From: Alloscardovia venturai
GTDB lineage: Bacteria; Actinomycetota; Actinomycetes; Actinomycetales; Bifidobacteriaceae
Direction: 5' to 3'
NCBI RefSeq assembly: GCF_042676605.1
Contig: NZ_JBHTHQ010000021.1
Location: 310,001 to 374,000, forward strand
Length of the DNA stretch: 64,000 nt
Each line of letters begins with the position of its first letter. The first letter of the stretch is position 1. Positions 1-10,081 of this stretch are shown here, in pieces. Both the position numbers and the translations under genes were made by a program. The notes under the pieces are model-generated. The model was given only the letters and a program-made list of their open reading frames with translations, was not told the origin of the DNA and ran no database searches.

Positions 1-65
1 CGCCATCAAACTCGCCATAAAATGACTGGTTTTATGTAAATTTAATTTCTAGACTTAAGCTAGTC

Positions 66-842
66 TTAGGCCTGAGCGGACTCAGTCGTACCCTCTGGAA
101 GGTATTTGTCATAACCATTCTCTTCAAGATAATCAGCCAATTCAGGACCGGCAGTTTCGACGATGTGACCATCAGCGAAAACGTGAACGATGTCTGGCTT
201 AATGTACTTCAAAATGCGAGTGTAATGGGTCACCATCATGATGCCAAGACCAGTGGATGCTTTAGCACGGTTAACACCCTCTGACACGATACGAAGCGCA
301 TCCACATCCAGCCCAGAATCAGTTTCATCGAGAATAGCAAACTTTGGTTTCAAAATCTCTAGCTGAAGCACCTCAGCACGCTTCTTCTCACCACCCGAGA
401 AACCTTCATTGACAGAGCGCGAGGCAAACTTAGGGTCCATCTTAAGATTTTTCATAGCTGCCGAAAGCTCTTTAGACCACTGACGAATAGCCGGCGCCTG
501 GCCATCTACCGCAGTTTTAGCCGTACGCAAGAAATTAGTCATAGGAACGCCTGGAACTTCTACTGGGTACTGCATAGCAAGGAATAAACCTGCCTGCGCA
601 CGCTCATCAGGGGTCATCTTTAAGATATCGCGACCGTCAAGCAAAACCTCTCCAGAATCCACTTCATACTTTGGATGACCTGCGAGAGTGTAAGCCAACG
701 TCGACTTGCCCGAACCGTTTGGTCCCATAATCGCATGGGTTTCATTGGAATTAATGGTTAGATTTACACCTTTGAGGATTTGCTTACGACCCTCTTTAGT
801 TTCTACTGAAGCGTAGAGATCCTTAATTTCGATAGTAGACAT
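66..842 (-). CDS. sufC: SufC, Fe-S cluster assembly ATPase
   Basis: Cytosolic ABC-type ATPase that energises the SufBCD scaffold on which Fe-S clusters are built. Seen: Walker A GPNGSGKST at residues 40-48, signature SGGEKKR at about 149-155 (the SufC form of the ABC signature), Walker B ending FAILDE at about 168-173, and a typical family length of 258 aa. It is the third gene of sufB-sufD-sufC; its ATG directly follows the sufD stop codon, so translation is probably coupled. The cysteine desulfurase (sufS) and sufU would be expected to the left, outside the window. Confidence 0.97.
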   Translation of the reverse strand: MSTIEIKDLYASVETKEGRKQILKGVNLTINSNETHAIMGPNGSGKSTLAYTLAGHPKYEVDSGEVLLDGRDILKMTPDERAQAGLFLAMQYPVEVPGVPMTNFLRTAKTAVDGQAPAIRQWSKELSAAMKNLKMDPKFASRSVNEGFSGGEKKRAEVLQLEILKPKFAILDETDSGLDVDALRIVSEGVNRAKASTGLGIMMVTHYTRILKYIKPDIVHVFADGHIVETAGPELADYLEENGYDKYLPEGTTESAQA

Positions 843-2024
843 TTACTTCTCCAAACGTGCGTTCACGGTATTCATTAAGTGTTCAGAAATTGCGGGGATA
901 CCAATTTGCTCAATAAGTTCATTAAAGAATCCCGCGACTACAAGCTTCTGCGCATCCTTCTCAGAGATACCACGGCTCATCAAATAGAAGAGCTCTTCAT
1001 CATCGAAGCGACCTACAGAACTTGCATGACCAGCACCTACGATATTACCGTTCTCAATTTCAAGATTTGGCTCTGAATCAGCTACAGCACCAGGGACCAA
1101 GATGAGATTGCGGTTGAGCTCATAGGAATCTGTCCCAGGAGCTGTTGGCTCAATAAGAGCATTCCCAACCCATGTAGAGTGCGCGCCCTTACCAGACAGA
1201 GCGCCCTTATAGACCACACGAGACTTGCACTCTGGAGCGTTATGGACAACCATGGTCCGATGCTCAATGTGTTCGCCAGGCTCAGCGAAGTAGATACCGA
1301 GCATATTGAGGTCGCCCTGCTCACCACCGAAGTCCTGGTCCATACGAATGCGTACAAGGTTACCGCCAAGAGTTACTACACTGTGACGAAGCGCCGCACC
1401 TTTGCCCACATGAATACGATGGTTGCCTACATGCTTGGAATTGCTGGACCATTCCTGAATAAATGTGGTGGATACCTCAGAGAAATCGCCCGTAGAGATT
1501 TCTACACCTTCAGCAAGTTTTGCTTGGCCTTCATGCTCGACTACCACATCTGCGTGAACGTTTGCATCAGTAGTGATGACAAGGTGGAAGGAATCAAGTT
1601 CAAGAGAAGTACCGGTTACCTTCACAACAATTGGTGACACTACATCTTCAGCCACGTGCAAAGAATATGCAGCATTCCCACTATTCCACTCGACAGCAGA
1701 TACACGATCATTTGGCTTTGAAACTGTGCCAGCTGGCTTGTCAGATTTCGTAATCTTTTTAAGCACCACAGTGGCTGGAACATCAGAACCATCAAGCATG
1801 GAAAGCTCGACGTTCAATTTATCTGCTGGTTCAAAGACCTCCGCAAATTCAGCAATGCGCTCTACAGGGGTAAATCGCCAATCATCCTGCTTGTGTGTAG
1901 GAATAGCGAAATCAGTCACCTCGAAAGAACGAGGATTGCGATCTGCACTCGATGGCATCGTAGCTGGGATTGCATATGGATCGTTTGGATCTACTACGGG
2001 GATCTGTACTTCTTGATTTGCCAT
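843..2024 (-). CDS. sufD: SufD, Fe-S cluster assembly scaffold subunit
   Basis: Partner of SufB in the SufBC2D scaffold complex. The 393-aa protein has the SufBD fold: a variable N-terminal half and a conserved C-terminal beta-helix region with SSVGRFDDEELFYLMSRGIS followed by a helical end, as also found in SufB. It starts 2 bp after the sufB stop codon and abuts sufC, so the three are one transcription unit. Assigned as SufD rather than a second SufB because of its shorter length and position between sufB and sufC. Confidence 0.95.
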   Translation of the reverse strand: MANQEVQIPVVDPNDPYAIPATMPSSADRNPRSFEVTDFAIPTHKQDDWRFTPVERIAEFAEVFEPADKLNVELSMLDGSDVPATVVLKKITKSDKPAGTVSKPNDRVSAVEWNSGNAAYSLHVAEDVVSPIVVKVTGTSLELDSFHLVITTDANVHADVVVEHEGQAKLAEGVEISTGDFSEVSTTFIQEWSSNSKHVGNHRIHVGKGAALRHSVVTLGGNLVRIRMDQDFGGEQGDLNMLGIYFAEPGEHIEHRTMVVHNAPECKSRVVYKGALSGKGAHSTWVGNALIEPTAPGTDSYELNRNLILVPGAVADSEPNLEIENGNIVGAGHASSVGRFDDEELFYLMSRGISEKDAQKLVVAGFFNELIEQIGIPAISEHLMNTVNARLEK

Positions 2025-2026
2025 AA

Positions 2027-3526
2027 TTAGCCTACCGATCCTTCCATCTGCAACTCGACCAAACGGTTGAGCTCAAGAGCATATTCCATGGGAAGCTCAC
2101 GAGAAATTGGCTCCACGAAGCCACGCACAATCATACCCATAGCTTCCTTCTCTTCGATACCACGGCTCATCAGATAGAATAGTTGGTCTTCAGAGACCTT
2201 GGAAACCGTTGCTTCGTGTGCCATAGATACGTCATCTTCGCGAACGTCTACATGAGGGTAGGTGTCCGAGCGAGAGAAGTCATCGACAAGCAGTGCATCA
2301 CACACTACATTCGAACTAGATCCTTCTGCCCCATCCACAATCTTGACAAGACCACGGTACGCTGAACGACCCCCGCCACGAGAAATAGACTTTGCCACGA
2401 TAGTAGAGCTGGTATGTGGCGCCAAGTGAATCATCTTTGCACCAGTATCCTGATATTGTCCTTTACCTGCGAAGCCCAATGACATGGTTTCTGCCTTTGC
2501 ATAAGGCTCTGCCAAAATACACGCTGGATACTTCATAGTAGCCTTGGAGCCGATGTTTCCATCAACCCATTCCATAGTGCCACCCTCACGCACATACGCA
2601 CGTTGCGTTACAAGGTTATAAACGTTGTTTGACCAGTTCTGAACAGTGGTATAGCGTACGCGCGCGTGCTTCTCTACGATGATTTCCACGATTGCTGCAT
2701 GGAGGGAATCTTCGTTATAGATTGGAGCCGTGCAACCTTCAACATAGTGCACATATGATCCCTCATCTGCAATGATTAACGTGCGTTCGAACTGTCCCAT
2801 TGCAGGAGTGTTGATACGGAAGTACGCCTGAAGTGGAATATCCACGTGAACGCCCTTTGGCACGTACACGAAGGAGCCACCGGACCATGCTGCAGTATTC
2901 AATGCACCAAACTTATTATCTTCTGGAGAGACTACAGTTCCAAAGTACTTTTTGACAAGGTCGGGATACTCGCGTACTGCGGTATCTGTATCTACGAAGA
3001 TAACACCCTGCGCTTTCAAATCCTCGCGAATAGAATTATAAATAACCTCCGACTCGTACTGAGCAGCAACTCCTGACACCAAACGGTTCTTCTCAGCTTC
3101 AGGAATGCCTAAACGATCATAGGTGTTCTTAATATCTTCTGGAAGCTCATCCCAGCTTGTCGCCTGCTTATCGATTGGCTTCACATAGTACTTGAAGTCA
3201 TCAGCATCGAAGCCGGAAAGATCCACACCCCAGTCAGGCATTGGCTTTTCTACGAATGCCTTATAACCTCGCAGTCGTATATCAAGCATCCACTGAGGTT
3301 CATTCTTGTCTGCAGAGATTTCACGAATTACCTGCTCAGAAACACCCTTCTTTGCAGCTTTTCCTGCCTCGTCGGAATCGTGCCAACCGTAAGAATATTC
3401 GCCAAACTGGGAGATAATTTCATCATCCTGCTGAAGCTTTTCAACATTAACACCGCCGCGGGCATCAACGTACTTATTCATTTCAACATCGCCAGCTAGC
3501 TTCTTTTGTTCTTGCAAATCTGTCAC
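2027..3526 (-). CDS. sufB: SufB, Fe-S cluster assembly scaffold
   Basis: Core scaffold of the Suf machinery, 499 aa. Seen: the conserved SufB segments around SGGSFVYVPKGVHVDIPLQ, the cysteine-containing stretch EGCTAPIYNEDSLHAAIVE, and the C-terminal DQLFYLMSRGIEEKEAMGM. The start is GTG, chosen because a strong ribosome binding site (AGGAGGTG) lies just upstream. First gene of sufBDC; about 150 bp separate it from pyrG and must hold the promoter. No SufR-type regulator gene is adjacent in this window. Confidence 0.96.
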   Translation of the reverse strand: MTDLQEQKKLAGDVEMNKYVDARGGVNVEKLQQDDEIISQFGEYSYGWHDSDEAGKAAKKGVSEQVIREISADKNEPQWMLDIRLRGYKAFVEKPMPDWGVDLSGFDADDFKYYVKPIDKQATSWDELPEDIKNTYDRLGIPEAEKNRLVSGVAAQYESEVIYNSIREDLKAQGVIFVDTDTAVREYPDLVKKYFGTVVSPEDNKFGALNTAAWSGGSFVYVPKGVHVDIPLQAYFRINTPAMGQFERTLIIADEGSYVHYVEGCTAPIYNEDSLHAAIVEIIVEKHARVRYTTVQNWSNNVYNLVTQRAYVREGGTMEWVDGNIGSKATMKYPACILAEPYAKAETMSLGFAGKGQYQDTGAKMIHLAPHTSSTIVAKSISRGGGRSAYRGLVKIVDGAEGSSSNVVCDALLVDDFSRSDTYPHVDVREDDVSMAHEATVSKVSEDQLFYLMSRGIEEKEAMGMIVRGFVEPISRELPMEYALELNRLVELQMEGSVG

Positions 3527-3678
3527 GCTTCACCTCCTCTTAAGTCTTTAATCTTTGAACTCTTTAACCTTTTGCCATTGTAGAAAGTCATATAGCAAAT
3601 TTCTAGGGGTAATACACAATTGCGCCTTTGGAGTGAAATAGTTCACACCGCAGACGCAATCGAATGTGAGTGTATCTT

Positions 3679-5358
3679 CTAGGCAGCGGGCTTTTCTGCC
3701 TCAAGGGCATGTTTGCGATCTACTGCAGTCTTCACCAAACCCTGGAACAATGGGTGCGGCTTGGTTGGACGACTCTTAAACTCAGGATGAGCCTGAGTAC
3801 CAATGTAGAATGGGTGAACAGCCTGTGGAAGCTCTACAAACTCTGCAAGTTGTCCATCAGGAGAAGAACCGCTGATAGATAAACCTGCTGCTTCAAGCTC
3901 TGGTTTGATATTCAATGCGACTTCGTAGCGATGACGATGGCGTTCGGTTACGTTTGTACTTCCGTAGAGATCTGCTGCCAAAGACTTCTCTTTGAGAACA
4001 GCTGGGTAAGAGCCAAGACGCATGGTGTGACCCATATCACCGTTACCGGAAACTATTGCCTTCTGCTCTTCCATAGTGGCAATGACTGGATGTGAAGTAC
4101 CATCTTCAAATTCAGAAGAATTTGCATCCGCATAGCCGAGTACGTTACGGGAGTACTCAATAACCATAGACTGCATACCTAAGCAGATGCCCAAAGCCGG
4201 AAGTTTGTTTTCACGCGCAAAGTGTAATGCTTCAATCTTGCCTTCGATGCCACGGATACCAAATCCACCAGGGATGACGATACCATCGAGCTTGCCGAGG
4301 TAGCGCTTTGCCCCCTCAGGAGTTTCGCAATCATCAGCTGCAATCCACTCAACCTTTGCACGAACATGGTTACCAAAACCGCCCGCCTTAATAGCTTCGG
4401 TGACAGAGAGATATGCATCCGGCAAATCAATGTACTTACCCACGATACCGATAGTGACTTCGTCCTTTGGATGATGAACACGATCGAGTAGATCTTCCCA
4501 CTCTGCCCAATCAACATCGCTGCACTTAAGCTCTAAGTGCTCTACAACATACGAATCCAACCCTTCGTTGTGAAGCATAACTGGGATTTCATAGATACTT
4601 GGTACATCCACACAATTGACGACGGCCTCTTCAGAGACGTCACACATGAGGGAAATCTTATCCTTGATGCCCTGATTCAATGGTCGGTCAGAACGAAGAA
4701 CTAAGGCATCAGGACGGATGCCGAGCTGACGAAGCATCATCACAGAATGCTGAGTTGGTTTTGTCTTCAACTCATGTGCCGAGGCAATCCACGGTACCAA
4801 AGACACATGCACAAACATGCAATTTTCTGGACCGAGCTCAGTGCGCACCTCACGAGCTGCTTCCAAGAATGGCTGAGACTCAATATCACCGACTGTTCCG
4901 CCAATTTCGGTAATGATGACGTCGACATCGTCGGAAGCCTGTTCACGCATGCGCTCTTTAATCTCATTGGTAATGTGAGGAATCACCTGAACACACTGAC
5001 CAAGATACTCACCAGCACGCTCCTTGCGCAGAACATTCTGATAAATCTGACCAGTTGTTACATTGGCAGCTTGACTCAGCGGCACATCTAAGAAGCGTTC
5101 GTAGTGACCGATATCCAAATCCGTCTCTGCTCCGTCTTCCGTCACATACACTTCACCATGCTGGAATGGATTCATCGTACCTGGATCGACGTTGATGTAC
5201 GGGTCCAACTTCTGCTGAAGCACACGCAACCCGCGGCTGCGGAGAAGACGACCGAGAGATGATGCGGTAAGACCTTTACCGAGGGAAGAAACTACGCCAC
5301 CAGTGACAAAAATGTGCTTAGTGATATGCTCAGAATTATTACCATGCTCATTAACCAT
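3679..5358 (-). CDS. pyrG: CTP synthase
   Basis: Converts UTP to CTP using ATP and glutamine-derived ammonia (pyrimidine synthesis, cytosol). The N-terminal synthetase domain begins with KHIFVTGGVVSSLGKG, the diagnostic CTP synthase motif; the C-terminal class I glutamine amidotransferase domain has the nucleophile motif GICLGMQ and the late HPEFKSRP segment. I chose the ATG at 5358 (559 aa) over an in-frame GTG 16 codons earlier: neither has a clear Shine-Dalgarno, but 5358 fits the family length and lies 2 nt after the start point predicted from a -35/-10 pair at 5367-5396. Confidence 0.96.
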   Translation of the reverse strand: MVNEHGNNSEHITKHIFVTGGVVSSLGKGLTASSLGRLLRSRGLRVLQQKLDPYINVDPGTMNPFQHGEVYVTEDGAETDLDIGHYERFLDVPLSQAANVTTGQIYQNVLRKERAGEYLGQCVQVIPHITNEIKERMREQASDDVDVIITEIGGTVGDIESQPFLEAAREVRTELGPENCMFVHVSLVPWIASAHELKTKPTQHSVMMLRQLGIRPDALVLRSDRPLNQGIKDKISLMCDVSEEAVVNCVDVPSIYEIPVMLHNEGLDSYVVEHLELKCSDVDWAEWEDLLDRVHHPKDEVTIGIVGKYIDLPDAYLSVTEAIKAGGFGNHVRAKVEWIAADDCETPEGAKRYLGKLDGIVIPGGFGIRGIEGKIEALHFARENKLPALGICLGMQSMVIEYSRNVLGYADANSSEFEDGTSHPVIATMEEQKAIVSGNGDMGHTMRLGSYPAVLKEKSLAADLYGSTNVTERHRHRYEVALNIKPELEAAGLSISGSSPDGQLAEFVELPQAVHPFYIGTQAHPEFKSRPTKPHPLFQGLVKTAVDRKHALEAEKPAA

Positions 5359-5366
5359 GGAATTTA

Positions 5367-5396
5367 AGTGTATCAGCCACAGTGTACGAATTCCAA
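5367..5396 (-). promoter_or_regulatory. putative pyrG promoter giving a near-leaderless mRNA
   Basis: On the minus strand TTGGAA (5396-5391), an 18-bp spacer and TACACT (5372-5367). The expected start point is about 5360, only 2 nt before the pyrG ATG at 5358, and no Shine-Dalgarno precedes that ATG. Confidence 0.4.
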
Positions 5397-5471
5397 GGTT
5401 TAACACGCTGAGAAAGAGGCACCATTCCCCAAGAATTTCAAAGGTTTTGACCTCTTTTGTACTATACTTCT

Positions 5472-6677
5472 ATGGCAGAAAGTTATGTGGAAAAAGTTAC
5501 TGATGAGATGCATCGTGACGCAGCTCGTTTCATTGCAACTGAAGATAAATCCATTGAAGTTCCAGCGAAAAAAGTTTCGCTCACCGAACTATTTTATGAT
5601 CTCGTTTTCGTCTTCGCAGTTTCAAAAATCACAGAAATCTTTGAACCTCTACGTCACCATGAGGCAAGCTGGTTGACAGTACTCCTTTATCTGACAGTTT
5701 TCATCAGTTTTGTGGGTTCATAGAATATTCAGACCATTTATTTCAACCGTTTTGGACGTCATGATTTCAAAGATATCATCTCGATGACAGTCCTCCAGAT
5801 GCCAGTTTTACTTTTCATGGCAGAGTATTCTACATCTGAATCTTTCGAAGAGTTTCGTATCTTTTCCGTTGGCCTTATTGTGCTTTCTCTCATTCAGCTT
5901 GGTCAGTATGTGTGGATTGCCATTGAAAGAAACGGCAAAACTGATACAAACGTCGCTCGAATATTTGTCGTTATGCTTTCGCTGAGACTAGCAGGAATAA
6001 TCATCGGGACAATTATTGGTGGATTCATTGGTGTAATTATCGTTAGTATTTCTGTAGTTGCTTTCCTCTTCTATCCTCTCTTAGCAAACAGACAAATGAA
6101 GGCAATTCCGCTCAACGTTCCTCATCTCATCGAACGTCTGGGTCTCCTCACCATCATTATGCTTGGTGAGTTGCTCGTTGGGCAGGCACAGTACTTCCGC
6201 TTAAGTACATTCACTATTTTTAATATTTTTAGCTATCTCGTCATTGTGAATCTCTTTATGTTCTATATCGTCGAATTTGACCATGTCATTGATGACCATG
6301 CCAATGGCAGTAAGGCGACTGTTATGGTGTATTTCCACTACTTAGTATGGTTTGGGATTAACCTTGTTACTGTTGCTTATGACTTCCTCGATCCGCAGGC
6401 TCCTCAAGTCGCGCACTACATATTACTTGGAGGAATTATCCTCTTCTATACAGGAGTTCTCATTCACTCGATTTTTAACAGGCCAACTCATCGTATGAAT
6501 GTTAGAACGCTCGCTTCAATTATTGGTGTCATTGCGTCAGGCTGTATCGTCTCAGTGATGTGGATTTCTGATATTCGTGTAATGGCGACTGTAATTATGC
6601 TCAGTACATTTATTGCTCAGGCTCTGTTTGTCGTTTTCAATATACGCAGAATAAAGCAGCATAGTATTGAAGCGTAA
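5472..6677 (+). pseudogene. LtrA-family membrane protein interrupted by an in-frame amber codon
   Basis: Low temperature requirement A (LtrA) family, a multi-spanning membrane protein of unknown biochemical role. The N-terminal KKVSLTELFYDLVFVFAVSKI is the family hallmark. The frame is open from ATG 5472 to a TAG at 5721-5723 and then continues in the same frame (NIQTIYFNRFGRHDFKD...) to 6677, so a single nonsense codon splits an otherwise intact protein of about 400 aa with many hydrophobic helices. A Trp or Gln codon mutated to TAG is the simplest explanation. The downstream part could be re-initiated at ATG 5784, but there is no good ribosome binding site. Family assignment is firm; whether it is truly dead is not. 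Confidence 0.8.
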
Positions 6678-6754
6678 TGCTCAATCACAGTGAATATGTT
6701 TACTAGCCTCACACATTGATAGTGGGGCCATTTCATTTCTATGGGCATTGTTGA

Positions 6755-6782
6755 GGCTGCTCGTACATGATCTCGAGCAGCC
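6755..6782. terminator. hairpin between convergent genes
   Basis: Perfect 9-bp inverted repeat GGCTGCTCG / CGAGCAGCC with a 10-nt loop, followed on the plus strand by AGAAAAAT. It lies between the LtrA remnant (plus) and the aldolase gene (minus). A transcriptional stop is likely, although the T-run is poor on both strands. Confidence 0.5.
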
Positions 6783-6863
6783 AGAAAAATATCATGGGCT
6801 TTACGAACTTCACGCTATGGAAATTGAGTTCTTCTGTCACTAAGGATTTGCCAATACACTCAC

Positions 6864-7892
6864 CTAGTCTAGTGCCTTATCAAGCTCGTCCACCATCTCA
6901 TCCGTAGTGTCCCAACTCGTTACTATCCGTACAATGTACTGACCGTTATGAGGAGGCTCCCATAAAGTCACCGTTGCCACGCTCGTCAACTTCTTATACT
7001 GCTCTTCATTCATTCTGAAGAACTGCTGATTCGTAGGGCTCTCCACATAACGTTCGTACCCATGCGACTCCATCACAGCCACAATACGCTGAGCCAAACG
7101 GTCTGATTCGCGACCAATGCGTACATACAAGTCATCAGTAAAAAGCGCATCGAACTGTACACCGAGTACTCGTCCTTGTGCAAGCAAAGCGCCATGCTGC
7201 TTAATTTGAGTGACGAAGTGTGATGGCGCTTTACCTGGCTTAAACACAACTGCTTCACCAACTAATGCACCAAGTTTTGTGCCTCCAATATAGAAGACAT
7301 CAGCAATTTCAGCAAGTTCAGGCAAACTTACATGCTCTGTATGAGATCCCAATGCGTACCCAAGTCGTGCACCATCGATGAATAGAGGCATTTCGAACTC
7401 ATCGCAGATTGCACGAATTTCCAGTAGATCCTCGCGGGAGTACAAAGTTCCAAACTCAGATGGATAACTCAGATACACCATGCCTGGGTATACCATGTGC
7501 GTTTCACTGGGATCATTGTAATGATCTTCAGCGAGCTTCTTAATATCCGCTGGGTTCATTAAGCCATCACGACTCAAAACAGTGAGAACCTTATGCCCGG
7601 TAAACTCAATAGCACCCGCCTCGTGCATATTGATATGACCGGTATCTGCAGAAACTACGCCCTCCCATGCATTAAGCATGGTATCAATAATGATTTGATT
7701 GGTCTGAGTTCCACCCACGAGGAAGTACACGTCGGCATCTGGCTGAGATACAGCTCCGCAAATCTTGGTACGAGCCTGCACGGTATACTCGTCGTCGCCG
7801 TAACCATTCTGCGGAATCCCATTGGTCTTTACTAACGCGTTCAAAACATCGGGATGCGCACCTGCATGATAGTCGTTATGCAACGTGAGCAT
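6864..7892 (-). CDS. threonine aldolase family PLP enzyme
   Basis: Fold-type I PLP enzyme of the beta-eliminating lyase/low-specificity L-threonine aldolase family (Thr or allo-Thr to Gly and acetaldehyde). Seen: FIDGARLGYA at 171-180 (Asp for the PLP pyridine nitrogen), GGTKLGA with the probable Schiff-base Lys206, and an N-terminal NDYHAGAHPDVLNAL; 342 aa is normal. Stop of aroQ and start of this gene are 2 bp apart, so it is the last gene of an aroC-aroKB-aroQ transcription unit. Substrate is not determined by sequence; an L-allo-threonine aldolase is an equally good reading. Confidence 0.85.
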   Translation of the reverse strand: MLTLHNDYHAGAHPDVLNALVKTNGIPQNGYGDDEYTVQARTKICGAVSQPDADVYFLVGGTQTNQIIIDTMLNAWEGVVSADTGHINMHEAGAIEFTGHKVLTVLSRDGLMNPADIKKLAEDHYNDPSETHMVYPGMVYLSYPSEFGTLYSREDLLEIRAICDEFEMPLFIDGARLGYALGSHTEHVSLPELAEIADVFYIGGTKLGALVGEAVVFKPGKAPSHFVTQIKQHGALLAQGRVLGVQFDALFTDDLYVRIGRESDRLAQRIVAVMESHGYERYVESPTNQQFFRMNEEQYKKLTSVATVTLWEPPHNGQYIVRIVTSWDTTDEMVDELDKALD

Positions 7893-7894
7893 GT

Positions 7895-8356
7895 TTAATC
7901 CTCGAGTATATTGGAAATTGCCTCGAGAGCAAGCTTGTAACCGTAGAATCCCATACCAGTAATTGTCCCTGTGGCAATAGGCGAAATCACAGAATGCTTG
8001 CGGAAAGATTCTCGAGCAGCAGGATTAGAAATATGTACTTCTATGAGCGGTATATCTACGTCGGTGACCTGTGCTGCAGCATCCGCTAACCCGTAAGAAT
8101 AGTGAGTAAAAGCAGCAGGATTCATAACAATAGGAGTCTTTTCATCGACAGCCTGATGTATCCATTGAATAACTTCAGCTTCAGAATCACTCTGGCGTAC
8201 ATCTACTTTAAATCCAAGCTCTTCGCCCCATTGCGTACACGCAGTACGAAGATTATCAAGAGTATCAGAACCATAAATTTCAGGCTCGCGTACACCCAAA
8301 CGTCCTAGATTCGGACCATTGACTACTACGATTTTCGTTACTTCACTACGCTTCAT
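7895..8356 (-). CDS. aroQ: type II 3-dehydroquinate dehydratase
   Basis: Third step of the shikimate pathway: 3-dehydroquinate to 3-dehydroshikimate. Small type II fold, 153 aa. Seen: NGPNLGRLGVREPEIYG (family NGPNLNLLGxREPxIYG with the catalytic Arg and Tyr), QSDSEAEVIQW, NPAAFTHYSYGLADA (family NPgAyTHtSvAl), EVHISNPAARESFR. The NPAAFTHYSYG segment deviates slightly from the norm but keeps the Asn and His. Located 2 bp after aroKB. Confidence 0.94.
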   Translation of the reverse strand: MKRSEVTKIVVVNGPNLGRLGVREPEIYGSDTLDNLRTACTQWGEELGFKVDVRQSDSEAEVIQWIHQAVDEKTPIVMNPAAFTHYSYGLADAAAQVTDVDIPLIEVHISNPAARESFRKHSVISPIATGTITGMGFYGYKLALEAISNILED

Positions 8357-8358
8357 TT

Positions 8359-10032
8359 CTACTCCTCTACCCTATGCAGCGCTTCTAATACACTGTCCTC
8401 ACTAGGATTTTCAAGTCTTCTCGCATGACCAATACTGTCCACAACGACAAAACGCAACATATTCCCTCGAGCTTTCTTATCGCGATGCATGATGTCGAGT
8501 ACCTTGCTGTCATCTGCCCCCCTCCATGAAGTAGGAAGTCCCACAGATTCAATGATGTCTCGCGTGTAGTCGACGAATGTACGGTCGACAATTCCATGAA
8601 TTTGCGCAAGCTGCGCAGCAAAAATCATCCCAACCGCTACAGCTTCACCATGTCGCCATGTAAAGTGCTCAAGTTTCTCAATAGCATGGCCAAGTGTATG
8701 GCCATAGTTTAAGAACTCGCGTAATCCTTGCTCTTTCAAGTCAGCACTAACATGCTTTGCCTTGACATGCACGCTGCGCTCGATAAGTTCAGTAATAATT
8801 TCCATGTCGTCGTCATCAATGCGAGCAGGATCAAGCGTGCGTAGCACATCTGCGTTGTTTTCCACAATGCGAAGAATCTGAGGATCGCTGATAAATCCCG
8901 CTTTGATGACTTCGCCAAGACCCTCGATAAAGATACGTTGATCGAGGGTGCGAAGTGTATCTACATCAGCAAGTACTCCTGCTGGAGTGTAGAAACTTCC
9001 GACAAGATTCTTGCCAGCATCGGTGTTTATACCCGTCTTGCCGCCAGTAGAAGCATCAACCATCGCAAGAAGAGAAGTTGGGCAGTTGATATATGTAATT
9101 CCTCTCAACCATGTTGCTGCGATGAATCCTGCTACATCAGTTGCTGCTCCGCCGCCGACTCCTACTATGGCATCGGAGCGCGTAAAACCTAACTCGCCTA
9201 GTTGGTCCCATACGTGGGAGACAACGCGTAATGTCTTACCTTTCTCAGCATCCGGTACCACGATATCCGTTACATCATATCCTGCTCGACGTAGTATTGT
9301 ACGCGCCTTATCGCTATGCCGTTGAACAGACGTCGTGTGGATGAGTGCAACTCGAATCACTTTCTTACCTAGAATTTCAGGAAGGTGGCGCATCGTCGCA
9401 GTACCGATGCGCACATCATACTCCGGTGTCGCGCCGCTGATATGAATAACTCGTTCCGCTAATGTATCAATCACTGTCTGTGCCGCCTGCCGAGGAGTTT
9501 TGCCATGCGTAGGCATGATAAAAGTAGAAATCGTTCTAAAAGTAGGATCACGCTTTTCAAAAAGGTCCATCCACACTTTTTGAGGATTATGTTTCAGAAG
9601 AGGTCGCGTACCTGAACGTGTGGCATGCTCGATAGCTTCTTCTGGCTGAGCATCAAGATAGACGACATTCCCCCCATGAGAAGCATACTCGCGAAGGACT
9701 CTCTGAGTACCTCTATTCATCGGTGCGCCACCGCCGAGAGAAAGTACTCCATCAAAAATGACATGAGACTCATCGGAACTATTAGCATTCCTGTGGGATT
9801 TACTAAAATTGGTAATTTCTAGAAAGTTTGCGATGACATCCCGTTCAATGGTGCGAAATTCATCTTCACCGTATCGGCCAAAGATTTCCTTGACTGTCAT
9901 GCCCTCTCTACGCTCAATTTCATCATCGGAATCATAAAAGCGGCACCCCATAAGAGACGCTACTTCCCTACCGATGCGAGTCTTTCCGGAGCCAGGCATC
10001 CCGATGAAGACAACTCGAGGAATTCGAGGCAT
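8359..10032 (-). CDS. aroKB: fused shikimate kinase / 3-dehydroquinate synthase
   Basis: Bifunctional shikimate pathway enzyme of 557 aa. Residues 1 to about 180 are shikimate kinase: P-loop GMPGSGKT at 11-18, DSDDEIE substrate motif, GGGAPM. From about 200 to the end is 3-dehydroquinate synthase: VGGGAATDVAGFIAATW (NAD site), PTSLLAMVDASTGGKTGIN, and the metal site around LNYGHTLGHAIE. The kinase (step 5) and synthase (step 2) act non-consecutively, so the fusion is regulatory or for stoichiometry. Such AroK-AroB fusions are known in bifidobacteria. Ribosome binding site AAGGACTGAGGT before ATG 10032. Confidence 0.95.
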   Translation of the reverse strand: MPRIPRVVFIGMPGSGKTRIGREVASLMGCRFYDSDDEIERREGMTVKEIFGRYGEDEFRTIERDVIANFLEITNFSKSHRNANSSDESHVIFDGVLSLGGGAPMNRGTQRVLREYASHGGNVVYLDAQPEEAIEHATRSGTRPLLKHNPQKVWMDLFEKRDPTFRTISTFIMPTHGKTPRQAAQTVIDTLAERVIHISGATPEYDVRIGTATMRHLPEILGKKVIRVALIHTTSVQRHSDKARTILRRAGYDVTDIVVPDAEKGKTLRVVSHVWDQLGELGFTRSDAIVGVGGGAATDVAGFIAATWLRGITYINCPTSLLAMVDASTGGKTGINTDAGKNLVGSFYTPAGVLADVDTLRTLDQRIFIEGLGEVIKAGFISDPQILRIVENNADVLRTLDPARIDDDDMEIITELIERSVHVKAKHVSADLKEQGLREFLNYGHTLGHAIEKLEHFTWRHGEAVAVGMIFAAQLAQIHGIVDRTFVDYTRDIIESVGLPTSWRGADDSKVLDIMHRDKKARGNMLRFVVVDSIGHARRLENPSEDSVLEALHRVEE

Positions 10033-10081
10033 ACCTCAGTCCTTCCTGCTCAAACAATCTGTACTGTATGAAAACGCAAAA

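Noticed and set aside
1..18. Start of the next suf gene at the left edge
   Set aside because: A minus-strand ATGGCGAGTTTGATG could begin sufS, but 18 bases without a ribosome binding site are not enough.
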